A DNA stretch of 64,000 nucleotides from JAGQYH01 sp041393015 (GTDB lineage Bacteria > Bacteroidota > Bacteroidia > Chitinophagales > JADIYW01): positions 62,001-126,000 of the forward strand of contig JAWKKV010000007.1 in NCBI GenBank assembly GCA_041393015.1, given 5' to 3'. Shown in pieces: positions 10,169 to 17,319 of the stretch. Under the pieces are notes generated by a model. The model saw only the letters and a list, made by a program, of their open reading frames with translations. It made no database searches and had not been told where the DNA came from. The stretch's first letter is position 1. Every line of letters starts with the position of its first letter. The position numbers were made by a program, and so were the translations under genes.

Positions 10169-10713
10169 ACATTGTAAGCTACATATACATCAGCAGAAAC
10201 CTCTACAACATCAAAGGTTACTTTTCTTTTTCTAATGCCTTTACCTCTAAAATTATATTCCCTTCTCTTACCTTTTCCATTATTCGCTGCGTTATCTATT
10301 TCAATTACAATTGGTAAAGTTTCGCCTTCCAAATCCTGAAGATTATCAGGAGCTGTATCAACAATTAGTGTCATATTCTCATAAGTATGCTCTATTATGT
10401 CCATAACTCCAGTACCGTCATTAGGTGGGTTATCGTTTCCAGTTACAGTTCTTAACGGTTTTTTACTATCTACCCTTGATTTCGTAATATAAAATGCATC
10501 TCTAGGTTCTGTTTCACCTTCTACAGTATATTTAAATGGAATTACATAATCCTTTGTAACCTCTTGATTAGTTTTTAAGGTAACATTCTTTCCTAGAATC
10601 ATGCAATAGTAATCATTGTCTTGAACACCAGTATCGTGCTCAACCTTTACGCATCCAAATTGTTTATCACCATTAGGTATATAATTAAGAATTTTGCCTT
10701 TAAAATCTCCCAT
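10156..10713 (-). CDS. Hypothetical protein (185 aa)
   Basis: I do not recognise the family. The protein has no signal peptide or membrane segment. It looks all-beta and polar: the N-terminal part (GKILNYIPNGDKQFGCVKV) could be a small beta-barrel, a central stretch is rich in Asn/Asp/Gly (TGNDNPPNDGTGVMD), and the C-terminus is basic (GKGKRREYNFRGKGIRKRK, then FDVVEVSADVYVAYNVKKR). It converges on the CHAT fragment with 2 nt between stops and has a long upstream spacer with direct repeats. A link to the CHAT protease is possible but only from location. Confidence 0.65.
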   Translation of the reverse strand: MGDFKGKILNYIPNGDKQFGCVKVEHDTGVQDNDYYCMILGKNVTLKTNQEVTKDYVIPFKYTVEGETEPRDAFYITKSRVDSKKPLRTVTGNDNPPNDGTGVMDIIEHTYENMTLIVDTAPDNLQDLEGETLPIVIEIDNAANNGKGKRREYNFRGKGIRKRKVTFDVVEVSADVYVAYNVKKR

Positions 10714-10733
10714 AATATTTTTTTTAGTTAATT

Positions 10734-10794
10734 AAACAATCGTAAATGAGATAAGCACCAAAAGGTCACCTTCTAAATAAAAAACAATCGTAAA
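10734..10794. repeat. Direct repeat AAACAATCGTAAA upstream of the 185-aa gene
   Basis: The 13-mer AAACAATCGTAAA occurs at 10734-10746 and again at 10782-10794, 48 bases apart, just upstream of the minus-strand start at 10713. A short palindrome AAGGTCACCTT sits between them. On the minus strand each copy includes TACGATTG, one base off the Bacteroidota -7 box. They could be tandem promoter or regulator sites. The rest of the spacer 10795-10937 is AT-rich with no gene. Confidence 0.35.
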
Positions 10795-10937
10795 AAATAT
10801 ATTTGATATCAGTTATCCCAGTTACTAATAAGATATACAATATAGTAACTTATCATAAACTTTCATAATAACTCAATAAAATAAAGGCATATTTTCAGAG
10901 AAACATCTCAATTTTCCAAATTTAGAACAAAGTATTG

Positions 10938-11282
10938 TTACTCCTTCTTCAACTCTAACTCCACTTCTTCTTGAAATTTAGTTTCCCAATCTTTGCCAAA
11001 TTTTTCTTCAAAAAGATTAAATATAGTTTGGTTTTCGGCTTCAAATGCTTTGCCTTTATCATCGTGTGTGCCTACGCAATCACCGTACAAATATTCTACT
11101 TTAACACCCCATTTTTTGGCGACAGATTTTTGTGCATTTAAATAATTCATATTGGGTCTTCCAGGAATGTATATGTGCCAGGTTAAACTATCTTGGATCA
11201 TCGTAGTATCGGTTTGAGCATTCGTTTCTATTTGATAAAGTCCAAAAGACAAAAACATTAATAATATCATTTTACTTTTCAT
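10938..11282 (-). CDS. Small secreted hypothetical protein
   Basis: 114 residues with a clear signal peptide (MKSKMILLMFLSFGLYQIETNAQ). The mature part has a Trp/Tyr-rich beginning (LTWHIYIPGRPNMNYLN) and an acidic, helical C-terminus (FEEKFGKDWETKFQEEVELELKK). No family recognised. It is the last gene of a three-gene minus-strand group with the GNAT and N-hydrolase genes (gaps of about 13 nt), so it is probably co-transcribed with them. Confidence 0.7.
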   Translation of the reverse strand: MKSKMILLMFLSFGLYQIETNAQTDTTMIQDSLTWHIYIPGRPNMNYLNAQKSVAKKWGVKVEYLYGDCVGTHDDKGKAFEAENQTIFNLFEEKFGKDWETKFQEEVELELKKE

Positions 11283-11296
11283 AATAGTTCTTTTAC

Positions 11297-11713
11297 TTAA
11301 AGTGAGTCAAAAAATGAGCCAATTACTTCTTTTGCCTCTTCTAAGTTTTTATAATGCTTGGAATTCGCTTTTATATTGCCAGCAATCATTGCGGATAATC
11401 TTTTCCCATCTTGCGGTCGATAGAGACATAAGATAGGCTTGCCTAGACTTTCTGCTTTCGCAATTTCATAGCCAACACCCAAAGATGGCGTGGTTACTTC
11501 TGCGATAATGACATCTGATTCTACAATCCAAGATACATCTCTATTGAATATCCATTCGTCTGTTGGACCTTCTTCTCCAAACTCACTTAAATTTTGAAAA
11601 CCAACATGCTCCGTTAAAACTTGACCAAATTGAGACAAATAGTCAATCAACTCAAGATACAATGCCTTATCATTTCTACCTCCGCGAATGGAACCTGCAA
11701 AATATACTTTCAT
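11297..11713 (-). CDS. 2'-deoxynucleoside 5'-phosphate N-hydrolase-like protein (DNPH1/Rcl family)
   Basis: 138 residues, close to the family's usual length. The start VYFAGSIRGG, the mid-protein EWIFNRDVSWI and the motif EVTTPSLGVGYEIAKA match the nucleoside 2-deoxyribosyltransferase fold in its Rcl/DNPH1 subgroup; the Glu of GYEIA lies where the catalytic Glu is in the family. These enzymes cut the glycosidic bond of deoxynucleoside monophosphates and help clear modified nucleotides. It is cytosolic. It lies between a small GNAT gene and a small secreted protein in one transcription unit. The substrate base is not predictable here. Confidence 0.8.
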   Translation of the reverse strand: MKVYFAGSIRGGRNDKALYLELIDYLSQFGQVLTEHVGFQNLSEFGEEGPTDEWIFNRDVSWIVESDVIIAEVTTPSLGVGYEIAKAESLGKPILCLYRPQDGKRLSAMIAGNIKANSKHYKNLEEAKEVIGSFFDSL

Positions 11714-11727
11714 AATTTTATTATCAT

Positions 11728-12012
11728 TTACTTCAACACATCTCTAATAGATGCATCCTTATCAAAAACACTTTTCACATACGGGCAAAGTGGAAGAACT
11801 TTTAAATTGTTAGCTCTAACCATTTCAATGATTTTATCTAATAGTTTTCTCCCAATTCCTTGTCCTCTTAATGAATCATCCACTTCTGTATGATCAATAA
11901 TAATCAATTCTGAACCTGCTTTTGAGAAGGTCATTTCTGCCAAAGTTTGGTCATTCTTCAAATAAAAGGCTCTGCCTTTAGTAGCACTTTGTTCTATTTG
12001 TACATTATTCAT
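11728..12012 (-). CDS. Small GNAT-family N-acetyltransferase (NATD1/YidJ-like)
   Basis: About 94 residues from ATG 12012 (a TTG lies just before it). It belongs to the short, single-domain GNAT group: LIIIDHTEVDDSLRGQGIGRKLLDKII has the acetyl-CoA loop (RGQGIG), followed by LPLCPYVKSVFDKD, the hallmark C-terminal LCPYV motif of this subgroup. The physiological acceptor is not known for this group. First gene of the three-gene minus unit with the DNPH1-like gene; the terminator of the M56 gene lies just upstream of it. Confidence 0.82.
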   Translation of the reverse strand: MNNVQIEQSATKGRAFYLKNDQTLAEMTFSKAGSELIIIDHTEVDDSLRGQGIGRKLLDKIIEMVRANNLKVLPLCPYVKSVFDKDASIRDVLK

Positions 12013-12047
12013 CAACCATTACTATTTGAAATACTAAACTAACACAT

Positions 12048-12080
12048 AAAAAATAAGTCCCAAGTAAAATTACTTAGGAC
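12048..12080 (-). terminator. Rho-independent terminator after the M56 gene
   Basis: On the minus strand a stem formed by 12069-12080 and 12057-12067 (GTCCTAAGTAA pairing with TTACTTGGGAC, one mismatch) is followed by TTATTTTTTATG. It lies 40 nt beyond the stop of the M56 gene and before the GNAT gene. Confidence 0.7.
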
Positions 12081-12119
12081 CTATTCCATTTCGTGGTTCT
12101 TGCTATTTTTAGGTTATAA

Positions 12120-13607
12120 CTATTTCCTTTTTTTCCTTTTCTTGCTATTGTTTTCTTCTATTTCAATCTTCTTAATGAAAATTCTCTCCTCTTCCATCTC
12201 ATACTTCTTCATTAACTCTTCTTCAATAATTTTCATAACTTCTTCTTTCTTTTGTCCAATCTCCTCTAATCTCTTCGAAATTTCCTCCATTTTCTTTTGC
12301 ATGTCATCCTCCTCTTTTAACTGAATGATTTCTATCCTTTTATCCAAATCTTTCAGTTCAAATTCCAACTCCTTCTCCAATGCCTCCATTTCAATCTCAA
12401 TTACATCATCATTTTTTGAAATCCATTTTACGTCATCCTTTCCATCCTTCTTGATCTTTATAATATGAGTATTTTCTTCTGATTCATTTTCATCAGGATC
12501 ATCCATCTCCAAAAAAATTGCCTTACCGCCATTAATTGAAATAACAGTTACTCCGTTATTACTTTCAACATTAACATCTACGTCTTTCTTATCCAACTTA
12601 TGCTTAGCTAACTCCCTTTCGATAATCTTATCAATCTCTTCTTTAGAAAGTTCTTTGTCTTCCTTTATCTGAATCTTGATTTCTTTCTTAACCTTCTCCT
12701 TTTCTCCCCCATTTTCTTGAGCATTTAAATCTACTGTTAAAGCAAACATCCCAATCATTACAGGTAAAAACAGCCATATTCTCCATAATTGGCTTTTGTT
12801 GTTAGTTTTCATTTTTGTCATCATAATAAATCGTTTTTTAATGGAATAATAGTTGAAATGGCTGACCAATGCCAAGGATTGATTTTTTTCTAGAATGCCT
12901 AAAATGGCCTTTTGGTAATCGATAATATTAATGTGTTGCAGTACTGCTTTGTCGGCCATATATTCATGATTCAATTGTATACTCCGCTTATACATCCATA
13001 CCATTGGATGCCACCAAAAAAATACTTTTACCAACTCAATAAACAGAATATCAATGGTATGTAATTGATCGCAATGGGCTTTTTCATGCTGTAAGACTTC
13101 ATCGTTGATGACACCTGTTTCATAATCTTCTTTATTGAGAAAAATAAATTTGAAAAAAGTATGGGGTGATATATTGCTAGTACTTAAAACCAACTTTGCA
13201 TTATTGTATCTCACCTTTTCTCCTTTTCTACTGTTGTAGAGGATGTGTGCTACATTAATCACAAATCTGATAAAGAAAATTGCGGTTATAAAAGTAAATG
13301 CTAGAAACAACCACTCCGAGATAGTTTTGGTAGTATGCTGAATTGGCAATCCTTCAGTAATTACTGGCTGAGCAACTACTGTTGTATTAACCATTTTTGA
13401 TGAGTTTTCACTCGCTAGATTGATAAAATCGGGAAGCACAATGGGAATAGTAATGAATGGTATAATTATAGAAAGAAGAACTGTTCCCAACAAATATATT
13501 CTGTTGAATAAAAGCGTATTCTCTTTCTGTAAGAGTAAATGATAAAAGCCATAGCATACGGTAAGACATATAGATGACTCAATTATATAAGGTAACATCT
13601 TAATCAT
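12120..13607 (-). CDS. M56 family metallopeptidase (BlaR1/MecR1-like) with long charged tail
   Basis: About 495 residues. The N-terminal part has four hydrophobic helices and the zinc-protease motif HEKAHCDQLH (HExxH form), followed by EYMADKAVL with the third ligand, as in BlaR1/MecR1 integral membrane peptidases. After the last membrane helix (ending near LNAQENGG) comes a tail of about 200 residues rich in Lys and Glu, probably periplasmic and coiled coil; no penicillin-binding or other sensor domain is visible. The family cleaves the BlaI partner repressor after sensing a signal. I chose ATG 13607 (MIKMLPYIIESS) because homologs begin there; in-frame ATG 13631 and TTG 13634 are also open. 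It overlaps the BlaI stop by 8 nt, typical of coupled translation. Confidence 0.85.
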   Translation of the reverse strand: MIKMLPYIIESSICLTVCYGFYHLLLQKENTLLFNRIYLLGTVLLSIIIPFITIPIVLPDFINLASENSSKMVNTTVVAQPVITEGLPIQHTTKTISEWLFLAFTFITAIFFIRFVINVAHILYNSRKGEKVRYNNAKLVLSTSNISPHTFFKFIFLNKEDYETGVINDEVLQHEKAHCDQLHTIDILFIELVKVFFWWHPMVWMYKRSIQLNHEYMADKAVLQHINIIDYQKAILGILEKNQSLALVSHFNYYSIKKRFIMMTKMKTNNKSQLWRIWLFLPVMIGMFALTVDLNAQENGGEKEKVKKEIKIQIKEDKELSKEEIDKIIERELAKHKLDKKDVDVNVESNNGVTVISINGGKAIFLEMDDPDENESEENTHIIKIKKDGKDDVKWISKNDDVIEIEMEALEKELEFELKDLDKRIEIIQLKEEDDMQKKMEEISKRLEEIGQKKEEVMKIIEEELMKKYEMEEERIFIKKIEIEENNSKKRKKRK

Positions 13608-13974
13608 TTTTTTGCGCTTTAATTTGTTCATCAATCATAGCTTTCAATTCTTCCAATTCACTAACATTTAAGTTGCTTTCATTGGTAAAGAATGAAGCAA
13701 ATTGAGTGGTGGAATCGTTGAAGAAATTTTTAACCATTGAGTTAATCTGATTAGAGAAATAGTCCTTCTTTTTGATCTTTGGATAGTATTCTCGCACTTT
13801 GCCATATTGCTTATACCCTACAATACCCTTATCGCTCATTCTTTTTAAAACAGTGGCAATAGTAGTATAGGCAGGTTTAGGTTCTGGAAAGGCATCGACG
13901 ATATCTTTCATGAAAGCTTTTTCCAACTTCCATAAATACTTCATTATTTCTTCTTCTGATGTTGTAAGTTGCAT
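13600..13974 (-). CDS. BlaI/MecI/CopY family transcriptional repressor
   Basis: 124 residues, the usual size. The winged helix is clear: LTTSEEEIMKYLWKLEKAFM, then PAYTTIATVLKRMSDKGIV (recognition helix) and GKVREYYPKI (wing); the C-terminal helix drives dimerisation. These repressors bind TACA-NN-TGTA operators and are inactivated by proteolysis through an M56 membrane peptidase, which is encoded directly downstream. Two operator-like sites lie just before the start codon, so autorepression of the pair is likely. Confidence 0.92.
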   Translation of the reverse strand: MQLTTSEEEIMKYLWKLEKAFMKDIVDAFPEPKPAYTTIATVLKRMSDKGIVGYKQYGKVREYYPKIKKKDYFSNQINSMVKNFFNDSTTQFASFFTNESNLNVSELEELKAMIDEQIKAQKND

Positions 13975-13977
13975 AGT

Positions 13978-14011
13978 ACTACATTTGTAATTGTATTACT
14001 ACAAATGTAGT
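13978..14011 (-). promoter_or_regulatory. Double BlaI-type operator overlapping the promoter of the blaI-M56 pair
   Basis: Two sites: ACTACATTTGTAAT (13978-13991) and ACTACAAATGTAGT (13998-14011), centred 20 bp apart, both of the ACTACA-NN-TGTAGT type known for BlaI/MecI. Together they also form a 12-bp-arm inverted repeat (13978-13989 with 14000-14011). On the minus strand the distal site contains TACATTTG (14002-14009), a perfect Bacteroidota -7 box (TAnnTTTG). A bound repressor would cover both the promoter and the start site. Confidence 0.75.
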
Positions 14012-14065
14012 TATAAAAATGAAAGGTGAAAATAATTTTACATTTTTTAAGAAATGACAGTAATT

Positions 14066-14098
14066 AAAGTTACGAGTGCCTAGAATGCCTAAAGTTAG
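14066..14098. repeat. Dispersed short intergenic repeat (AAAGTTACGAGTGCC family)
   Basis: AAAGTTACGAGTGCCTAGAA followed by TGCCTAAAGTTAG. Related copies lie near 7275, 28375, 42921-42980, 59597 and 59681. No gene is seen in the 190-base spacer 14012-14202. Confidence 0.5.
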
Positions 14099-14202
14099 TA
14101 GGTTCGAATGCTAATAATGAAATTAGTTTTTTTTATATCTAATTAGCAAAAAACTGTTTGGAAAGACTAAACAATCAAACTTATACTGATTTGAATTCAC
14201 TT

Positions 14203-14588
14203 TTAAAAAGCAAAAATGCGAATGGAGCTAGCAATAAAACCGCTAAAGTACCCCAAGTGAGGCATGTAATCCTGAAAACCTACAACTAAACTAATGAATG
14301 CAAAGAAAGAGTAAAGGCTGTATATAATAATATTTAAAACTAAAAGGTTCTCTTTTAGTTTTTGTTTATTGGTCAGCTGTATCCAAACAATCAAAACCAC
14401 TAATGGAATGTAAAACTTCAACAATTGGAAGTCGTTAAATAAGTAGTTATTAACCCAAGTATAGTCTCCATCTTCGGTCCAATAGTTTCCTACACGGCTA
14501 TAGGGCAAAACTAAAATAACCAGCAATAAAAAAAGTTAAATATTGAAAGTACTTTGTGGGATTTGAGATAATCTATAACTTTTTTCAA
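14203..14588 (-). pseudogene. Frameshifted small membrane protein
   Basis: The open piece 14203-14526 encodes 107 residues with three or four hydrophobic helices (LLVILVLPYS, FYIPLVVLIVWIQL, LLVLNIIIYSLYSFFAFISL). In the neighbouring frame just upstream, from TTG 14588, lies KKVIDYLKSHKVLSIFNFF. The two join smoothly if one base is added in the seven-base A-run 14528-14534. The gene is therefore either mutated or misread at this homopolymer. Family not recognised; the motif GNYWTEDGDYTWVNNYLF is conserved-looking. No neighbour suggests a function. Confidence 0.6.
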
Positions 14589-14625
14589 TGCCGCTGAGTT
14601 CTTTGCGTAAAGAGTATTTTTCCTT

Positions 14626-15462
14626 TTATTCCACCACTCTAACCCTCAAAATTCTAACATCTTCAATCGGGCGATCTATAGGATCAGTTGGAACAGCAGC
14701 AATGGAATCTACTATTTCAAGTCCTTGAATTACTTCACCGAAAACTGTATAGTTTTGATCTAAGAATGGAACACCTCCAATGCTCTTGTAAATTTCTCGA
14801 TGTGACTGAGGAATGGTATATTTTTCAAAGTTATTGTAAGACTTTGATAAGTTTCTAATACTATCGCTAATGAGCATGTATTGCGCTTCGTCTTCCTCAT
14901 CCATTGCTTTTTGAAAGGCATCTGCCAACGATTTATTAGCCGGATCATTTTTAAAATAATGCTCCGCTAACCGCTCATTATTTTTGATATCTGCTATTTC
15001 TAGCAGACTATCATTATAAACTTTTCCTTGAACAATATAGAATTGCATGCTACTGGACGCTCTTTGTAAATTACCGTCTCTTGCTGCTGCCAGCACGCCT
15101 TTCTTATGAAAAAGATCAGGATGGAACTCGGCCTTTATCGTATAATCTAAACCTCCACTTCCTAAGGTATCACCAGGCATCGCGTACTTGCTTTCCGGAT
15201 CTCCACCTTGAATCATAAATTCTTCTATCACGCGATGAAAAAGCAAACTATCAAAGGCACCTTCGTTGGCCAACTTTATAAAGTTATCGCGATGTTTTGG
15301 TGTTTCGTTGTACAGTTCAAGATTAATGGTGCCTTTATCAGTAACCATTTCTATCGCTACTCTTTTTTCTTCTGTTTCAACCTCAGATTTTGGCTGATTG
15401 CTGCAGCTTGCAAGAAATAGAATGATTAATATAGAAATATTTAAATATCGATTTTTTTCCAT
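14626..15462 (-). CDS. Cyclophilin-type peptidyl-prolyl isomerase, lipoprotein
   Basis: About 278 residues from ATG 15462 (MEKNRYLN), giving a good lipoprotein signal with lipobox ASCSN; the upstream in-frame ATG at 15483 would spoil it. The domain begins IEMVTDKGTINLELY, with active-site FHRVIEEFMIQGGDP and later FYIVQG. An insert of about 75 charged residues separates this from GGVPFLDQNYTVFGEV, which closes the fold. It should catalyse proline isomerisation and help fold proteins in the periplasm or at the outer membrane. The insert is common in Bacteroidota lipoprotein cyclophilins and may bind clients. It is followed on the same strand by the frameshifted membrane gene. Confidence 0.9.
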   Translation of the reverse strand: MEKNRYLNISILIILFLASCSNQPKSEVETEEKRVAIEMVTDKGTINLELYNETPKHRDNFIKLANEGAFDSLLFHRVIEEFMIQGGDPESKYAMPGDTLGSGGLDYTIKAEFHPDLFHKKGVLAAARDGNLQRASSSMQFYIVQGKVYNDSLLEIADIKNNERLAEHYFKNDPANKSLADAFQKAMDEEDEAQYMLISDSIRNLSKSYNNFEKYTIPQSHREIYKSIGGVPFLDQNYTVFGEVIQGLEIVDSIAAVPTDPIDRPIEDVRILRVRVVE

Positions 15463-15502
15463 AACTGTAAATACTATACACATGCGTTATATTAGACAGT
15501 GA

Positions 15503-17212
15503 CTACAAATCCAACTCTTTAATGATTCTTTGAATCTTAGCATCTAATGCTTGTTCCACTTTTACGGCATTAGCCACTTCATCCAATTTCGCTTTCACAC
15601 TAAAATAAAATTTGATTTTTGGTTCTGTTCCACTGGGTCTAGCGGCTACTTTAGTGCCATCAACTGTTTCATAAATTAAAACATTCGACTTAGGTATATC
15701 AATTGACTTTGTTTCACCTGTAGTTAAATCCTTTTGTGTGGAAGCTTGATAATCGTATAAATATTTCACTGGCGAACCATCAATTGAACTTAACGGATTG
15801 CTTCTTAAATCTACCATTTTCTGTTTGATCAAGGCTGCACCATCCATTCCTTTTTTTACTATAGCAATCAAATGTTCTTTATAAAAATGATGTCTAGTAT
15901 ACAATTGCAACAATTCTTCATAAAAAGAACTTCCTTTGGCTTTTGCATCTGCAGCAATTTCACAAGCTAATAACGCCGTGGTGACAGCATCTTTATCTCT
16001 CACAAAATCGCCCACCATATAGCCAAAACTTTCTTCTCCTCCACCAATAAATTCCAACTCAGGAAAGTCTTTGATCATTTTTGCGATCCATTTAAAACCG
16101 GTTAAACCAATTTTAATTTCTACATCATAGCTATCAGCTATTTCATCCATTAAGCTAGTAGATACGATGGTAGAAGCCACGAATTGTTTACCATTCAGCT
16201 TATTAGATTTTTTCCAATGATTAATTAAGAAATCTGTCATCAAACACATGGCTTGGTTGCCATTCAACAGTTTCATATTGCCGTCCGTATCTCTTACAGC
16301 AATACCTACTCTATCACTATCTGGGTCTGTACCAATTACTATATCTGCACCGGTTTTATTGGCTAAATCTACAGCCATTTGCAATGCTTCCGGCTCTTCC
16401 GGATTGGGAGATTTTACCGTTGGGAAGTCACCATTCGGCACTTCTTGTTCTTTTACGATATGAACTTGCGAATAACCTGCTCGCTTCAAAACTTCAGGAA
16501 TCAATTTAATGGAAGTACCATGTAAAGAAGTAAAAACCACTTTTAAGTTATCTCTTCCTTTTACATCAAATGTGCCATTCGCTATAGAGGCTTTCCAAAA
16601 AGCTTCATCTAATTCTTGTCCAACATAAGTGATTAAATCCGGTTGCGCTTTAAAATTTACATCAGAATAATCTAATGTGTTAATCTCGTCAATAATTCCT
16701 TTGTCTTGAGGTGGCACAATTTGCCCTCCATCTGTCCAATAAACTTTATAACCATTGTACTCCGGTGGATTGTGCGAAGCGGTTAAAACGATACCGGCAT
16801 GGCAGTCCAAATGATTGACAGCAAACGACAATTCCGGTGTTGGTCTTAAATCTTCAAACAAGTAGACATGTATATTATTGGCCGATAAAACTTCTGCTAC
16901 TAATTTAGAAAGTGACTGACTGTTATGTCTACAATCATACGCGATAGCCACTTTTATTTTTTGATTTGGATAAGACTGATGTAAATAATTACTTAAACCT
17001 TGTGTGGCTTTCCCTAAAGTATATTTGTTTATTCGATTAGTGCCTAAACCCATTATTCCTCGCATACCTCCGGTTCCAAATTCTAAGTTTTTATAGAATC
17101 GATCCGTTAAATCCTCTGATTTGGTATCAATAAGTTGTTGAATTTCATTTCGAGTAGCGGTATCAAATGTATCTGCTAACCAATTTTTTGCTTTGTCTAA
17201 TATTTCTTCCAT
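15503..17212 (-). CDS. Phospho-sugar mutase (phosphoglucomutase/phosphomannomutase)
   Basis: 569 residues, the size of the long phosphoglucomutase/phosphopentomutase group. Motifs in order: TASHNPPEYNGYKVYW (phosphoserine loop, about residue 145), GTDPDSDRVGIAV (magnesium loop, about 296), GGGEESFGYMVGD (sugar-binding loop, about 393) and RPSGTEPKIKFYF (phosphate-binding loop, about 530). It interconverts hexose 1- and 6-phosphates in the cytosol, feeding glycogen, envelope sugar and central carbon routes. The exact sugar is not clear from sequence. Upstream TATATTCG in the spacer resembles a -7 box with one mismatch. Confidence 0.93.
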   Translation of the reverse strand: MEEILDKAKNWLADTFDTATRNEIQQLIDTKSEDLTDRFYKNLEFGTGGMRGIMGLGTNRINKYTLGKATQGLSNYLHQSYPNQKIKVAIAYDCRHNSQSLSKLVAEVLSANNIHVYLFEDLRPTPELSFAVNHLDCHAGIVLTASHNPPEYNGYKVYWTDGGQIVPPQDKGIIDEINTLDYSDVNFKAQPDLITYVGQELDEAFWKASIANGTFDVKGRDNLKVVFTSLHGTSIKLIPEVLKRAGYSQVHIVKEQEVPNGDFPTVKSPNPEEPEALQMAVDLANKTGADIVIGTDPDSDRVGIAVRDTDGNMKLLNGNQAMCLMTDFLINHWKKSNKLNGKQFVASTIVSTSLMDEIADSYDVEIKIGLTGFKWIAKMIKDFPELEFIGGGEESFGYMVGDFVRDKDAVTTALLACEIAADAKAKGSSFYEELLQLYTRHHFYKEHLIAIVKKGMDGAALIKQKMVDLRSNPLSSIDGSPVKYLYDYQASTQKDLTTGETKSIDIPKSNVLIYETVDGTKVAARPSGTEPKIKFYFSVKAKLDEVANAVKVEQALDAKIQRIIKELDL

Positions 17213-17262
17213 TTAATAAAATCTTATGCTGCGAATATAAGAATTTCGCACCCCAAAAAACA

Positions 17263-17292
17263 AAAGGTCGAACACCTAAATGTTCGACCTTT
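17263..17292 (-). terminator. Rho-independent terminator after groEL
   Basis: Perfect 12-bp stem AAAGGTCGAACA / TGTTCGACCTTT with a six-base loop, 28 nt beyond the groEL stop on the minus strand, followed by GTTTTTTGGGG. It separates groEL from the phosphomutase gene. Confidence 0.85.
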
Positions 17293-17319
17293 ATTCTTAA
17301 TGGTTTATTGGAATGAATT

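Noticed and set aside
12100..12324. Plus-strand frame with Phe/Ser-rich translation
   Set aside because: Mirror of the Lys/Glu-rich tail of the M56 gene; not a real membrane protein.
13980..14012. Terminator hairpin upstream of blaI
   Set aside because: The inverted repeat matches BlaI-type operators and lies 4 bases before the start codon, so a regulatory role fits better.
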